From Tissierella sp. MB52-C2 (GTDB taxonomy: Bacteria > Bacillota > Clostridia > Tissierellales > Tissierellaceae): DNA of 64,000 nucleotides. The notes beneath the pieces were generated by a model. That model was not told the origin of the DNA and ran no database searches. It saw only the letters and a list, made by a program, of their open reading frames with translations. Position numbers and translations under genes: made by a program. The stretch spans positions 806,001 to 870,000 of the forward strand of contig NZ_CP133261.1 in assembly GCF_030931715.1 (NCBI RefSeq), read 5' to 3'. Shown here piece after piece: positions 9,106 to 18,382 of the stretch. Positions within the stretch are counted from its first letter, which is position 1, and each line of letters begins with the position of its first letter.

Positions 9106-9816
9106 ATGTTATATTCAAGAGGATTTTATGGATTTGATCCTACAATGATTATTTTGCTTCCAGCAATTATTTTAACCATCTATGCTCAAAGTAAGGTAAA
9201 ATCAAATTTTGCTAAATATTTGAGAAAATCAACACAGAAGTCATATACAGGAGTTCAAGTAGCAAGAACACTTTTAGATCAGCATGGATTACATCATATA
9301 CCAATAGAAGTTTCAAAGAGACATTTAAGCGACCACTATGACCCAGCAAACGGTGTACTTAGATTATCCCCTGAAGTGTATCAGGGTAATTCTATTGCTT
9401 CCGTTAGTGTTGCTGCACATGAAGTAGGTCATGCTATTCAGCATGCTAATGGATATATTCCCTTATCTTTAAGAAATATGATATTTCCTTTGGCTAGTTT
9501 CGGGTCTTCTACAGCTTGGGTTTTTATTGCCGTAGGACTGATGATTCCTAGTCTTGGTGGATTAATGGATATTGGCATATGGATATTTGGAGCTGCTGTG
9601 GCTTTTCAGATAATTACCCTGCCAGTTGAATTTAATGCAAGCAGCCGTGCTTTACAACTACTTGACAGCAATGGATTTGTTGTAGAAGATGAAATTAAAG
9701 GGGCAAAAAAGGTTTTAAATGCTGCGGCTCTAACATATGTGGCGGCTATGGCCAGTGGTATTGCACAACTGTTGCGATTGATATTGATTAGAAATAGAAA
9801 TAGTAGAGAGAAATAA
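9106..9816 (+). CDS. YugP-type membrane zinc metallopeptidase
   Basis: The 236-residue protein has a TM helix near the start (~14-28), the zinc-protease motif HEVGH at 105-109 with upstream VSVAA, and two more hydrophobic helices (~128-150 and ~155-175). This matches the YugP/DUF-type neutral zinc metallopeptidase family (~225-235 residues). AAGGAGTGAT lies just before the ATG. Family substrates are poorly known; membrane protein quality control is a common guess. It is flanked by the inverted repeat and a chemoreceptor gene. Confidence 0.88.
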   Translation: MLYSRGFYGFDPTMIILLPAIILTIYAQSKVKSNFAKYLRKSTQKSYTGVQVARTLLDQHGLHHIPIEVSKRHLSDHYDPANGVLRLSPEVYQGNSIASVSVAAHEVGHAIQHANGYIPLSLRNMIFPLASFGSSTAWVFIAVGLMIPSLGGLMDIGIWIFGAAVAFQIITLPVEFNASSRALQLLDSNGFVVEDEIKGAKKVLNAAALTYVAAMASGIAQLLRLILIRNRNSREK

Positions 9817-9901
9817 AATAGTCAACATAGAAAATATTATATAGATAACCTCATTTAACAAAAAAATTGGTACCATTTTGTGCAATTTAAGGGGGAAGTA
9901 A

Positions 9902-11644
9902 ATGAAACGTGCAACAAAAAACAAGAAAAAGACAACTTTGCGTAAACAGTGGACAAGAAATATAATGATCTTTATAATTGTTTTATTTTTAGGATTTGGA
10001 TTTTTCGTTTATAAAACGGTGAATATAGCAGCACATCAAATGTTGAATATCTCACTTAATGCTATGATGGGAATCGCCACAAGGGAGTTATCTCAATATG
10101 ATTTAAAGGAACTTGCAGTGAGTAAAGATGAAAACAGTGAAGATTACCAGCATATTGTAAATACTTTGGAAGAAATATCAAGTAAGGCTAAATCCATACT
10201 GGAAGATATTTATGTATTTACAAAGGATTCCAATAACAAATGGATATATATAGCAAATACATCTAGTAGTGATAAACACAATATAGGAGAGTATCTGTCC
10301 CATAATAATGAGGAGATGGACATGGCCTATGAGACAGGAAGTACTCATACCGTAGCAATAGATCAGGATTTCCTTACTCAAGAAGCATATTCAGCAGTTT
10401 ATATACCTATTTCTCAGAATGATAAAGTAACAGCTGTTTTAGGTATAAATGTAAATACAAAGGCGTTCATTAAATTACAGACTCTATTCTTAGGTATACT
10501 AATAGCTATATTAGCAGTAAGCTTGTTTTTCATATGGTGGATTGTTCGATTTATAACTATGAGACAAAGCAAATCAATAGAAAGTCTGGTAATTAAGATG
10601 AGAGAAATAGCAGAATTAAGTGGGGATCTTACTAAGAGACTGGAAATTGAGGAAAATAACGAAATAGGCGAATTAGCAATATGCACAAATCAAATGCTTG
10701 ATACAATACAGAGTATATTATTGAATGTAGATGAAAATTCTAGAAATTTACTGGATAATACTAAACAGTTTTCTAAAGCATTTGAAGAGGTTAGTATATC
10801 CTTTGAACAAATAGATGATACTGTTGATAATGTAACCGAAAGAATAGCAGGGCAAACAGTTGAAATGTCGAAAATGACTGATTCAATCTTAGGAACACAT
10901 CAAGCTATTAAAGATATAGCCAGACATTCACAACAGGTAACGGTAGAAGCCACAGAGACTCAAAACAATGCAATCCAAGGAAATGAAGCAATTGAAAAAA
11001 TGAAAAATCAAATTAATGATGTAGGTAAAGTTGTTAATGAAACAACAGAATTAATGATGAAGTTGGATGAACATTCAAATGAAATAAATAACATAGTAGA
11101 TACTATTACAGGCATAGCTAAACAAACAAATCTTTTAGCATTAAATGCTTCAATAGAAGCTGCCAGAGCAAAGGAACATGGCGCAGGATTCACAGTAGTA
11201 GCAGAAGAAGTAAGAACCTTAGCAGAGGAATCATCAAAGTCGGCAGGTGAAATATCTAGTCTTTTAGAAGATATACGGAAAGGGATTTTAAATGCTTCAA
11301 AGTCCATGCAAGAAGTATCTCAAAAAGCAGCAGCAAGTCATGTACAAGTAGATGATGTAATAAATCGCTTTGAAAGTATTACAGAGTCTATACAGAAGGT
11401 GTCATCTATGGTAGAGGAAGTATCTGATTCTACAGAAGAAATAACTTCAAGTACAGCAATAATGTCGGAAGGGATGGAAAACCTAGAAGCTATTTCAGAA
11501 GAAAATACTGCATCGGTAGAAGAAATTGCATCTAGCATAGATAGTGAAGCAAACACCATTAAGGATATATTACAGATAGTATCCCATATGGAGAATGAAA
11601 CCTATGAATTAAATGAAAGATTGAGTAAACTGAAGCTAAGATAA
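9902..11644 (+). CDS. Methyl-accepting chemotaxis protein with Cache sensor
   Basis: A 580-residue transmembrane chemoreceptor. TM1 (~19-40), an extracytoplasmic Cache-like sensor (~45-190, with [16 protein letters not shown] and VYIPISQND), TM2 (~195-216), HAMP (~217-270), then a long helical signalling domain with the conserved hairpin tip around [23 protein letters not shown]. The tip couples to CheA/CheW. AAGGGGGAAG precedes the ATG. No chemotaxis genes are nearby, so it works with a system encoded elsewhere. Ligand unknown. Confidence 0.93.
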   Translation: MKRATKNKKKTTLRKQWTRNIMIFIIVLFLGFGFFVYKTVNIAAHQMLNISLNAMMGIATRELSQYDLKELAVSKDENSEDYQHIVNTLEEISSKAKSILEDIYVFTKDSNNKWIYIANTSSSDKHNIGEYLSHNNEEMDMAYETGSTHTVAIDQDFLTQEAYSAVYIPISQNDKVTAVLGINVNTKAFIKLQTLFLGILIAILAVSLFFIWWIVRFITMRQSKSIESLVIKMREIAELSGDLTKRLEIEENNEIGELAICTNQMLDTIQSILLNVDENSRNLLDNTKQFSKAFEEVSISFEQIDDTVDNVTERIAGQTVEMSKMTDSILGTHQAIKDIARHSQQVTVEATETQNNAIQGNEAIEKMKNQINDVGKVVNETTELMMKLDEHSNEINNIVDTITGIAKQTNLLALNASIEAARAKEHGAGFTVVAEEVRTLAEESSKSAGEISSLLEDIRKGILNASKSMQEVSQKAAASHVQVDDVINRFESITESIQKVSSMVEEVSDSTEEITSSTAIMSEGMENLEAISEENTASVEEIASSIDSEANTIKDILQIVSHMENETYELNERLSKLKLR

Positions 11645-11670
11645 ATATTTCATGCTTTCCTAGATTTTCC

Positions 11671-11718
11671 TTGACAACGCTTTTCATATTCAATAAAATT
11701 ATGGATATGAAAAGCGTT
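11671..11718 (+). promoter_or_regulatory. Promoter with a flanking inverted repeat upstream of the zinc genes
   Basis: TTGACA (11671-11676) and TAAAAT (11694-11699) are 17 bases apart. A perfect 14-bp inverted repeat (AACGCTTTTCATAT at 11676-11689 and its complement at 11705-11718) brackets the -10. Each arm contains a near-palindrome (GAAAAGCGTTTC type). The arrangement suits an operator for a repressor, and the first coding remains downstream are those of a Fur/Zur regulator. A terminator is less likely because no T run follows. Confidence 0.55.
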
Positions 11719-11954
11719 TCCAAATTGCTATTTTATTAAAGGAGAGTCTATAGGACAGACTACTATTTATAGGAATCTGGATAAATTGGTATTTGGATTA
11801 TTATCATCTTATATGTATTGATTGCAGACAGGGAATCCAGTTGAATTGCAATCATATTAATGAGCTTACAATACATATGCGGGAAAATCACGGATTTAAT
11901 CTTGATAGGGACAGAACGATTCTATATGGATATTGTGAAAAATGTAGGCCATAG
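11717..11954 (+). pseudogene. Remnant of a Fur/Zur-family metal regulator
   Basis: Two pieces in different frames read as Fur family. At ~11741-11791 the translation is ESIGQTTIYRNLDKLV, the DNA-recognition helix region. At ~11841-11951 it is LNCNHINELTIHMRENHGF followed by NLDRDRTILYGYCEKCRP and a stop, the C-terminal region with the CxxC metal motif. The N-terminus, the rest of the winged helix and the middle are missing, and a frame change and stop (TGA 11819) separate the pieces. Position directly before znuABC suggests the lost gene was Zur. Confidence 0.75.
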
Positions 11955-11970
11955 GAAAGGAGAAAGCACA

Positions 11971-12273
11971 ATGAATATAAAGCATTCTAATATAAGAAAG
12001 TTGATAGTTTTGCTTATTATTTGTATTGCTATGACATTCCTTCTTTCTGAATGGTTTATTATTACTCATACTGCTCACGACTGTATTGGTGAGCATTGTT
12101 ATGTCTGTGCACAAATTCATACTTTAGAAAACCTTCTCAAACAACTTAGCGTAGTTGGCATTATTATAATGGCTGGGTTCTTTAAATCCTTAACTGCTTT
12201 TGTATTCGTTAGTCGGAACAAATCCCATGTAAATATCACACCAATAATTTTAAAAGTCAGAATGAATAATTAA
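11971..12273 (+). CDS. Small membrane protein with His/Cys cluster, next to znuABC
   Basis: The 100-residue protein has a TM helix at ~10-31, then a loop with candidate metal ligands (H33, H36, C38, C43, C46; C-x4-C-x2-C), and a second TM (~57-77). ATG 11971 is chosen because GGAGA lies 7 bases upstream; longer in-frame starts from 11860 would run through the regulator pseudogene. I do not recognise the family. The gene lies ~100 bases before znuA, and the Cys/His loop suggests metal handling alongside zinc uptake, but this is inference. Confidence 0.7.
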   Translation: MNIKHSNIRKLIVLLIICIAMTFLLSEWFIITHTAHDCIGEHCYVCAQIHTLENLLKQLSVVGIIIMAGFFKSLTAFVFVSRNKSHVNITPIILKVRMNN

Positions 12274-12284
12274 AATATACCTCC

Positions 12285-12338
12285 ACAAGGGAATAGTATG
12301 TCCGTTTTTAGTAAGGATTTAGTGTCCCTTGTATTTTT
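12285..12338 (+). promoter_or_regulatory. Possible hairpin between the small membrane protein gene and znuA
   Basis: ACAAGGGA (12285-12292) is complementary to TCCCTTGT (12325-12332), followed by ATTTTTAT. It could be a weak terminator or attenuator ahead of znuA. The 32-base loop makes this uncertain. Confidence 0.35.
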
Positions 12339-12375
12339 ATGCCCAAAAACAAGAATAAATGGAGGTTATATTTTT

Positions 12376-13341
12376 ATGAAACGATTTATTTCGATAACGC
12401 TGGTGTTTTTCATTTTTGTATCCACTTTAATTGGATGCAGTAAAAATGAAAATACCATTACTAGTGAGAAAATAAGTGTTGTTGCCACTATTTTTCCTCA
12501 ATATGATTTTGTTAGAGAAATCGCAGGAGAGAATGTTGAATTGACCATGCTTCTCCCTCCAGGTTCTGAAAGTCACTCCTTTGAACCTACTCCTAGGGAT
12601 ATTGCGAAGATCCAAGATTGTGATATGTTCATCTATGTAGGAGGAGATTCTGATTCGTGGATTAAAGGAATTTTAGAATCCATAGATACAAGCAAAATGA
12701 AGATTATATCACTTATGGATACTGTAGATGTAGTAGAGGAAGAAATAGTAGAGGGAATGGAAAATGATCATGGACATGACCACGATCATGATGATGACCA
12801 CCATGAGGAATCGGAATATGACGAACATGTGTGGACATCCCCTAGGAATGCTAAAATTATCGTTCAAGCTATTTCTGAAGTATTATGTGATATAGATAAG
12901 GATAATTCTTCTATATACAGACAGAATACTACTTCTTATGTGGCAAAACTGGATGAATTAAATATGGACTTTAAAAATGCTGTGGATGCAGGAGTTAGAA
13001 AAACTATAGTTTTTGGTGATAGATTCCCATTTAGATATTTTGCTGATGAATATGGACTTGAATATTTTGCCGCATTTCCTGGTTGTTCTACAGAAACTGA
13101 ACCCAGTGCTGGCACTATAGCATTCTTGATTGATAAAGTAAAGACTGAGAATATTCCTGTAGTATTTAATATTGAACTTTCCAATGAAAAGATGGCAGAT
13201 ATAATTTGTGAAGCTACAGGTGCAAAAAAGCTATTGCTTCATGCTTGTCACAATATTGCTAAAAGTGATTTTGAAAAGGGCATAAGTTATTTGGATTTGA
13301 TGACAGCTAATCTTGAGGCAATAAAGGAGGCTCTTAAATAA
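12376..13341 (+). CDS. znuA: Zinc ABC transporter substrate-binding lipoprotein
   Basis: The 321-residue cluster A-I metal-binding protein has a lipoprotein signal (hydrophobic stretch then LIGC at about residue 24). It then has VVATIFPQYDFVREIAG, the ligand motif SHSFEPTPRDI, a His/Asp-rich loop (~131-146) and HVWTSPRNA. The His-rich loop is typical of zinc rather than manganese carriers. ATG 12376 follows GGAGG at 12361; in-frame ATGs further upstream would add residues before the signal peptide. It heads the znuA-znuC-znuB set and captures Zn outside the membrane. Confidence 0.92.
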   Translation: MKRFISITLVFFIFVSTLIGCSKNENTITSEKISVVATIFPQYDFVREIAGENVELTMLLPPGSESHSFEPTPRDIAKIQDCDMFIYVGGDSDSWIKGILESIDTSKMKIISLMDTVDVVEEEIVEGMENDHGHDHDHDDDHHEESEYDEHVWTSPRNAKIIVQAISEVLCDIDKDNSSIYRQNTTSYVAKLDELNMDFKNAVDAGVRKTIVFGDRFPFRYFADEYGLEYFAAFPGCSTETEPSAGTIAFLIDKVKTENIPVVFNIELSNEKMADIICEATGAKKLLLHACHNIAKSDFEKGISYLDLMTANLEAIKEALK

Positions 13342-13342
13342 T

Positions 13343-14053
13343 ATGTCACTTCTTATTTGTAAGGATGCCTCCTTTGCTTACGAGGGGCATACTGTAATCA
13401 GTGGTTTAAATTTTTCAATTAATAGTGGAGATTATTTGTGTATTGTAGGAGAAAATGGATCAGGTAAAAGTACACTCATTAAAGGCTTACTTCGTTTAAA
13501 GGTTCCTCAAAAGGGAAGTATTCTAATGGATGAAGGACTTAAATCCAATGAAATTGGTTATTTACCTCAACAAACCATTGTTCAAAAGGATTTTCCCGCC
13601 AGTGTCTATGAAGTCGTTTTGTCTGGAAGATTAAGTAAGATGGGAATTCGTCCTTTCTATTCAAAATTAGATAAAACCATGGCTGAAGAAAATCTTGTTC
13701 TTCTTGGAATTGAAAATCTTCGCAATAAATGCTATAGAGAATTGTCTGGAGGTCAGCAGCAGCGTGTGCTGTTGGCCCGGGCACTTTGTGCTACACAGAA
13801 GTTACTGATTTTAGATGAACCAGTAGCGGGACTTGATCCAATAGTGACTCAGGATTTATACAAGCAGATTTTTAAAATAAATCGTGAGATGGGAATTGCA
13901 ATTATTATGGTTTCTCATGATGTCCGCAGTGCTATCAAATATGCTGACCTTATTTTACATTTGAAGGGACAGCAGATATTTTTCGGAAAAACATCTGACT
14001 ATGTTAAATCCAGTGTGGGATCTAGTTTTTTGGGAGGTGAGCAGAATGATTAA
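13343..14053 (+). CDS. znuC: Zinc ABC transporter ATPase
   Basis: The 236-residue ATPase shows Walker A (GENGSGKST), the Q loop (GYLPQQ), the ABC signature (LSGGQQQRV), Walker B (LLILDEP) and the switch His (MVSHD). It starts one base after znuA and overlaps znuB by 8 bases. It powers ZnuB. Confidence 0.93.
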   Translation: MSLLICKDASFAYEGHTVISGLNFSINSGDYLCIVGENGSGKSTLIKGLLRLKVPQKGSILMDEGLKSNEIGYLPQQTIVQKDFPASVYEVVLSGRLSKMGIRPFYSKLDKTMAEENLVLLGIENLRNKCYRELSGGQQQRVLLARALCATQKLLILDEPVAGLDPIVTQDLYKQIFKINREMGIAIIMVSHDVRSAIKYADLILHLKGQQIFFGKTSDYVKSSVGSSFLGGEQND

Positions 14054-14912
14054 CATATTAATTCAAATGTTTTCATATCCATTTCTTGTTAGAGCAGTAA
14101 TTGTAGGATTGTTGGTTTCCCTTTGTGCAGCATTGCTTGGTGTGAGTTTGGTATTGAAACGCTATTCAATGATTGGTGATGGGTTATCCCATGTGGGCTT
14201 TGGAACTTTAGCTATTGCTACAGCCATGAATGTAGCACCTTTGACGATTTCTATACCCGTATGTGTTATGGCTGCCTTTCTGCTGCTTCGGATTAGCGAA
14301 AATAGTAAAATTAAGGGTGATGCTGCTATTGCCATAATTTCCACAAGTTCACTTGCAATTGGTGTTGTAGCTATATCCATGACTACTGGTATGAACACCG
14401 ATGTATGTAATTATTTATTTGGAAGCATTTTAAGTATGAGCCATGCTGATGTTAAACTAAGTGTGACACTGTCTATCTTAGTTTTAGGAATGTTTATACT
14501 TCTTTATAATAAAGTTTTTGCAGTAACTTTTGACGAAAATTTTGCTAAAGCTACAGGTATAAAAACTAATATTTACAATATGTTAATTGCATTTTTAACA
14601 GCAATAACAATTGTATTAGGTATGCGAATGATGGGGGCTCTACTTATTTCCAGTTTAATTATATTTCCTGCTCTAACATCAATGCGATTGTGTAAGCAAT
14701 TTAAAACTGTGACAATTTGTTCAGCCATTATATCTATAATCTGCTTCTCTTTGGGAGTAGTAGGTTCTTATGTTTATGGCACACCTACTGGAGCCAGTGT
14801 AGTTATAGTTAATATTGGAGCCTTTGTATTATTTTGGCTTGGAAACTTAGTTAGAATGAAGGTAAATGGAGTTAAGTCTATAAATGGAATAGAGAAAAGA
14901 GGGATTAAGTAA
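14046..14912 (+). CDS. znuB: Zinc ABC transporter permease
   Basis: The 288-residue ABC-3 family permease has about eight hydrophobic helices and the family motifs YSMIGDGLSHVGFG and GMRMMGALLISSLIIFPA. ATG 14046 is preferred to an upstream start because GGAGGTGA lies 6-7 bases before it. The short overlap with znuC indicates coupled translation. Confidence 0.93.
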   Translation: MINILIQMFSYPFLVRAVIVGLLVSLCAALLGVSLVLKRYSMIGDGLSHVGFGTLAIATAMNVAPLTISIPVCVMAAFLLLRISENSKIKGDAAIAIISTSSLAIGVVAISMTTGMNTDVCNYLFGSILSMSHADVKLSVTLSILVLGMFILLYNKVFAVTFDENFAKATGIKTNIYNMLIAFLTAITIVLGMRMMGALLISSLIIFPALTSMRLCKQFKTVTICSAIISIICFSLGVVGSYVYGTPTGASVVIVNIGAFVLFWLGNLVRMKVNGVKSINGIEKRGIK

Positions 14913-15439
14913 TGAAAGGATACCTTATAATGATATTTGCTTGCCTTATATTATTGACTGGATGTAAGGAGCAAATCCAAGAGGACAATTCTTCTGATGA
15001 TATTTCAACTATTATACAAGAGACAGATTCACAAAATGATGAAGTCCAGCATAGTACCATAGATATTCCCCCTTCTGATATGGATACAATCGAAATAAAG
15101 GAAAAAATCTTCATTTCCCAAACCAATGATATTTATATAAATTCTGAAGATTATCTAGGAAAAATTATTAAATATGAAGGTATATTTACTTCAATTTATT
15201 ATGATGTAAATGATACAAACTATAATTTTGTCATTCGTTATGGACCAGGGTGTTGTGGATATGATGATAATGCAGGTTTTGAAGTGGTTTGGTCTGGTGA
15301 ATATCCTGATGAAAATGATTGGGTAGAAGCTATAGGAGTATTAGAAGAATATGAGCAGGATGGAGAAGTGTATTTACGTCTGAATTTATCGTCCTTAACT
15401 GTTCTTGATACTCGAGGGGAAGAGTATGTGTATCAATAG
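14912..15439 (+). CDS. Putative lipoprotein with a C-terminal OB-fold-like domain
   Basis: The 175-residue protein starts with a lipoprotein signal (ILLTGC, Cys at residue 18), then an acidic Ser/Asp/Gln-rich linker, then ~100 residues containing YGPGCCGYDD and GEYPDENDWVEAIGVLEEY. The CC motif in a small beta-rich domain recalls the C-terminal region of the TIGR03943/YcgQ family. Its ATG overlaps the znuB stop, so it belongs to the zinc unit. It could be an accessory surface metal protein, possibly binding metal through the Cys pair. Function not established. Confidence 0.65.
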   Translation: MKGYLIMIFACLILLTGCKEQIQEDNSSDDISTIIQETDSQNDEVQHSTIDIPPSDMDTIEIKEKIFISQTNDIYINSEDYLGKIIKYEGIFTSIYYDVNDTNYNFVIRYGPGCCGYDDNAGFEVVWSGEYPDENDWVEAIGVLEEYEQDGEVYLRLNLSSLTVLDTRGEEYVYQ

Positions 15440-15589
15440 ATAATTTAAGTTTATTTAATAAGGAACAATTAATAAACTAGTATTCTCAGGCAATTAAATT
15501 GATAAAAAAGGTCATATTTTAGGATATAAAAATGTCTTGTATTAAACATTGTTTTATGATAGCATTAAAGAGAAAATTAAATATAATAC

Positions 15590-15775
15590 ATTAGGTTCTA
15601 TAAATGATTAATAGGGAAATAAGTGAAAATCTTATACAGCCCCCGCTACTGTAAGTGATAATGAAATCAGTTTATGCCACTGGAGAAATCTGGGAAGGTA
15701 CTGAGAGTAAAATGAATCACAAGTCAGGAGACCTGCCTAGTAGTATTGAAGTGACCTTCGGAGGGAAGGAAAATC
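15590..15775 (+). promoter_or_regulatory. Cobalamin riboswitch
   Basis: The leader contains the B12 box (AAGTCAGGAGACCTGCCT, 15721-15738) and the upstream conserved blocks TACAGCCCCCGCTACTGT (15635-15652) and GCCACTGG (15676-15683), in the right order and spacing. It is followed by a terminator and then cbiM. Adenosylcobalamin binding should turn off the 18-kb cobalt uptake and cobalamin synthesis operon. Confidence 0.95.
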
Positions 15776-15818
15776 TTACTATTGTACTATGTCTATAATT
15801 AATATTAGTATAATTTCC

Positions 15819-15850
15819 ATCCCTAATCTATTTTGATTAGGGATTTTTAT
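15819..15850 (+). terminator. Riboswitch-associated terminator
   Basis: A 10-bp stem (15819-15828 with 15835-15844) with a 6-base loop is followed by TTTTATTT. It lies between the B12 box and cbiM, so it is the likely expression platform. Confidence 0.8.
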
Positions 15851-15920
15851 TTCCTTTATGGTCACCTAATTTAGTTATAAAGGAGGAGTACTCCTTTAAA
15901 AATAAATGAGAGGTGATTTT

Positions 15921-16637
15921 ATGAAAAAGAGATTAATGATGTGGAGTGTACTGCTGCTTCTACTTGTAACTCCACGACTAAGCCATGCAATGCACATTAT
16001 GGAAGGGTTTTTACCATTGAAATGGGCTATTGTATGGGCAGTACTATCTTTACCATTTTTAATTGTAGGGCTTAGAAAGTTAAGTAAAGGTTTAAAGCAA
16101 GAACAAAAAATGTTTCTAGGTTTAGTAGGGGGATTTGCTTTTGTTTTATCTGCACTTAAAATTCCATCTGTTACAGGGTCTTGTTCTCATCCAACAGGAG
16201 TAGGCTTAGGAGCAATAATGTTTGGACCAACTACTATGACAGTAATAGGAACCATTGTACTATTATTTCAATCCTTATTATTAGCTCATGGTGGGATTAC
16301 AACACTGGGAGCAAATGTATTTTCCATGGCTGTAGTAGGGCCTTTAGTATCCTTTTGGATTTATAAGTCTTTAAAAAATAAAAACAAAGGTTTAGCAGTA
16401 TTTTTAGCAGCTGCCTTAGGAGATTTAGCAACTTATATTATTACATCTATTCAACTTTCTATTGCATTTCCAGATGCGGCAGGAGGATTCTTTACATCTT
16501 TAACAAAATTTATATCAATATTTGCAGTTACTCAATTGCCATTGGCAATAGTTGAAGGAATTATAACTTTAATGGTGTTTAATCTTATTGCAGAATATAA
16601 AAAAGAAGGAGTGATTAAACTTGAAGAGTCTATATAA
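15921..16637 (+). CDS. cbiM: Cobalt ECF transporter S component CbiM
   Basis: The 238-residue membrane protein has a cleavable signal (VTPRLSHA) followed by MHIMEGFLP. Cleavage exposes the N-terminal Met-His that ligates cobalt in this family. [13 protein letters not shown] and six or seven hydrophobic helices agree. GAGGTGAT precedes ATG 15921, which is why it is chosen over an ATG at 15906. It is the first gene under the cobalamin riboswitch. Confidence 0.95.
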   Translation: MKKRLMMWSVLLLLLVTPRLSHAMHIMEGFLPLKWAIVWAVLSLPFLIVGLRKLSKGLKQEQKMFLGLVGGFAFVLSALKIPSVTGSCSHPTGVGLGAIMFGPTTMTVIGTIVLLFQSLLLAHGGITTLGANVFSMAVVGPLVSFWIYKSLKNKNKGLAVFLAAALGDLATYIITSIQLSIAFPDAAGGFFTSLTKFISIFAVTQLPLAIVEGIITLMVFNLIAEYKKEGVIKLEESI

Positions 16638-16914
16638 AAAAAATATTATCCTTTTACTTTTAGCAGTTTTAATAATAATCACTCCATTGATTATAAAAAA
16701 AGATTCAGAATTTGAGGGAGCAGATGGACAGGCAGAAGGGTTGATTCAAGAAATAAATCCAGAGTATGAACCATGGTTTGAGCCATTATGGGAACCGCCA
16801 AGTGGAGAGATAGAGAGTCTATTATTTTCTCTACAGGTAGCCATAGGTGCTGGAATTATAGGCTATACATTTGGAGTACTAAAGGAAAGACGAAAAATTG
16901 CTGCTAATAGATAA
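16621..16914 (+). CDS. cbiN: Cobalt transporter accessory protein CbiN
   Basis: The 97-residue protein has two TM helices (~7-25 and ~66-84) around a short outside loop with FEGADGQAE and [21 protein letters not shown], hallmarks of CbiN. TTG 16621 is the start; AAGGAGTG lies 7-8 bases before it and it overlaps cbiM by 17 bases. CbiN helps CbiM load cobalt. Confidence 0.93.
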   Translation: MKSLYKKNIILLLLAVLIIITPLIIKKDSEFEGADGQAEGLIQEINPEYEPWFEPLWEPPSGEIESLLFSLQVAIGAGIIGYTFGVLKERRKIAANR

Positions 16915-17578
16915 ATATGCTTACACGAATAAATTAAGAAATTGTTCTCCACAGGCAAAGATACTCCTTGCCTGTGGGGCTATGATATTATCAAGGATAA
17001 TCAACAATTATTATTTTGATTTATTGACTATTATACTTATGTCTGTATTAATAGTTGGAATAGCCAAAATTCCTTTTAAGTCCTACTTTAAAATGTTACT
17101 TATACCATTATCATTTTTATTAGTCAGTATATTAGCAATAATAATTTCTATTAATGATGTAAATTATATTTATTATTTCAAATTTATAAATATTTATATA
17201 GGTATCACTCTAAATTCATTCACTACTGGAACTAAATTATTTACAACAGTATTATCTTCTCTAACATCAGTATACTTTCTAATACTAACTACTCCTATAA
17301 TAGACATTATTAGAGCCTTAAACAAACTAAAAGTTCCTAGCCTATTTATAGAACTGATGGTACTTATTTATAGAAGTATATTTATATTTATAGAAGAAGC
17401 AAATAATATTCATATGGCACAAACCATGAAATTTGGCTATGAAAATAAAAGAAACTCATTAAAATCAATATCATTACTTATTAGAAATCTTTTCATTAGA
17501 ATATTTATAAAGCATAATGAAATGAATATATCCCTTGAATGTAAGTTATATGATGGGGAATTTAAACTAGGTGATTAA
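16898..17578 (+). CDS. cbiQ: Cobalt ECF transporter T component CbiQ
   Basis: The 226-residue membrane protein begins with the CbiQ-like [20 protein letters not shown], has ~4-5 TM helices, and carries a cytoplasmic coupling region (RALNKLKVPSLFIELMVLIYR). TTG start with AAAGGA upstream, overlapping cbiN by 17 bases. It couples CbiO to CbiMN. Confidence 0.92.
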   Translation: MLLIDKYAYTNKLRNCSPQAKILLACGAMILSRIINNYYFDLLTIILMSVLIVGIAKIPFKSYFKMLLIPLSFLLVSILAIIISINDVNYIYYFKFINIYIGITLNSFTTGTKLFTTVLSSLTSVYFLILTTPIIDIIRALNKLKVPSLFIELMVLIYRSIFIFIEEANNIHMAQTMKFGYENKRNSLKSISLLIRNLFIRIFIKHNEMNISLECKLYDGEFKLGD

Positions 17579-18382
17579 ATGTTAAAGATAAATAATTTAT
17601 ATTATAAATATGAAGACGGCACAGAAGCATTAAACAATATAAATATAGATACATATAAGGGAAAGGTAATAGGAATTATTGGGGCTAATGGCTCTGGAAA
17701 ATCCACTTTATTTTTAAATATTATGGGGATATTAAGACCAAGTAAAGGTGAGGTAATATATAATGATACACCTCTAAAATATGATAAAAAATATTTAAGG
17801 GAGTATAGAAAGCAGGTTAATATTGTATTTCAAAATCCTGACCAACAGCTATTTTATTCTAATGTATTTGATGATATAGCTTTTTCTTTAAGAAACCTTG
17901 ATGTTGATGAAGATATAATCAAGGAAAAGGTATTTAAAGCACTGGAAAAAGTTGGTGGACTTGATTTAGTAAATAAACCTGTACACTTTTTAAGCTATGG
18001 ACAAAAGAAAAGAATTGCCATTGCAGGAGTTTTAGTTATGGATTCTAAAGTATTATTATTAGATGAACCTACCTCTGGGCTTGATCCATATATGACTAAG
18101 CAGATGAAGGAAATAATAAATGAAATAAGTAAAGATAAAACAATTATAATCTCCAGTCACGATATGGATTTAATCTATGATATTTGTGATTATATTTATA
18201 TACTCAGTAAGGGGAATATCATTGGACAAGGGCAGAAAGAACTGATTTTTACTGAAGATAAGTTAATTGAAGAAGCAAGGTTAGTTAAACCATGGCTTGT
18301 GAGAATTCATCAAAAATTTAATTTACCATTGTTTAAAAATGAAGAAGAATTTAATTTATATAAAGGAAAGGGGATTTTATGA
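17579..18382 (+). CDS. cbiO: Cobalt ECF transporter ATPase CbiO
   Basis: The 267-residue ATPase has Walker A (GANGSGKST), FQNPDQQLF Q loop, signature LSYGQKKR, Walker B (LLLDEPTSGLD) and the switch His (SSHDMD). LSYGQKKR is typical of ECF ATPases. It begins directly after the cbiQ stop. Confidence 0.94.
   Translation: MLKINNLYYKYEDGTEALNNINIDTYKGKVIGIIGANGSGKSTLFLNIMGILRPSKGEVIYNDTPLKYDKKYLREYRKQVNIVFQNPDQQLFYSNVFDDIAFSLRNLDVDEDIIKEKVFKALEKVGGLDLVNKPVHFLSYGQKKRIAIAGVLVMDSKVLLLDEPTSGLDPYMTKQMKEIINEISKDKTIIISSHDMDLIYDICDYIYILSKGNIIGQGQKELIFTEDKLIEEARLVKPWLVRIHQKFNLPLFKNEEEFNLYKGKGIL

Noticed and set aside
11860-12273. Longer 137-residue version of the small membrane protein
   Set aside because: The extra N-terminal part is another frame through the Fur/Zur remnant; GGAGA before ATG 11971 gives a better start.
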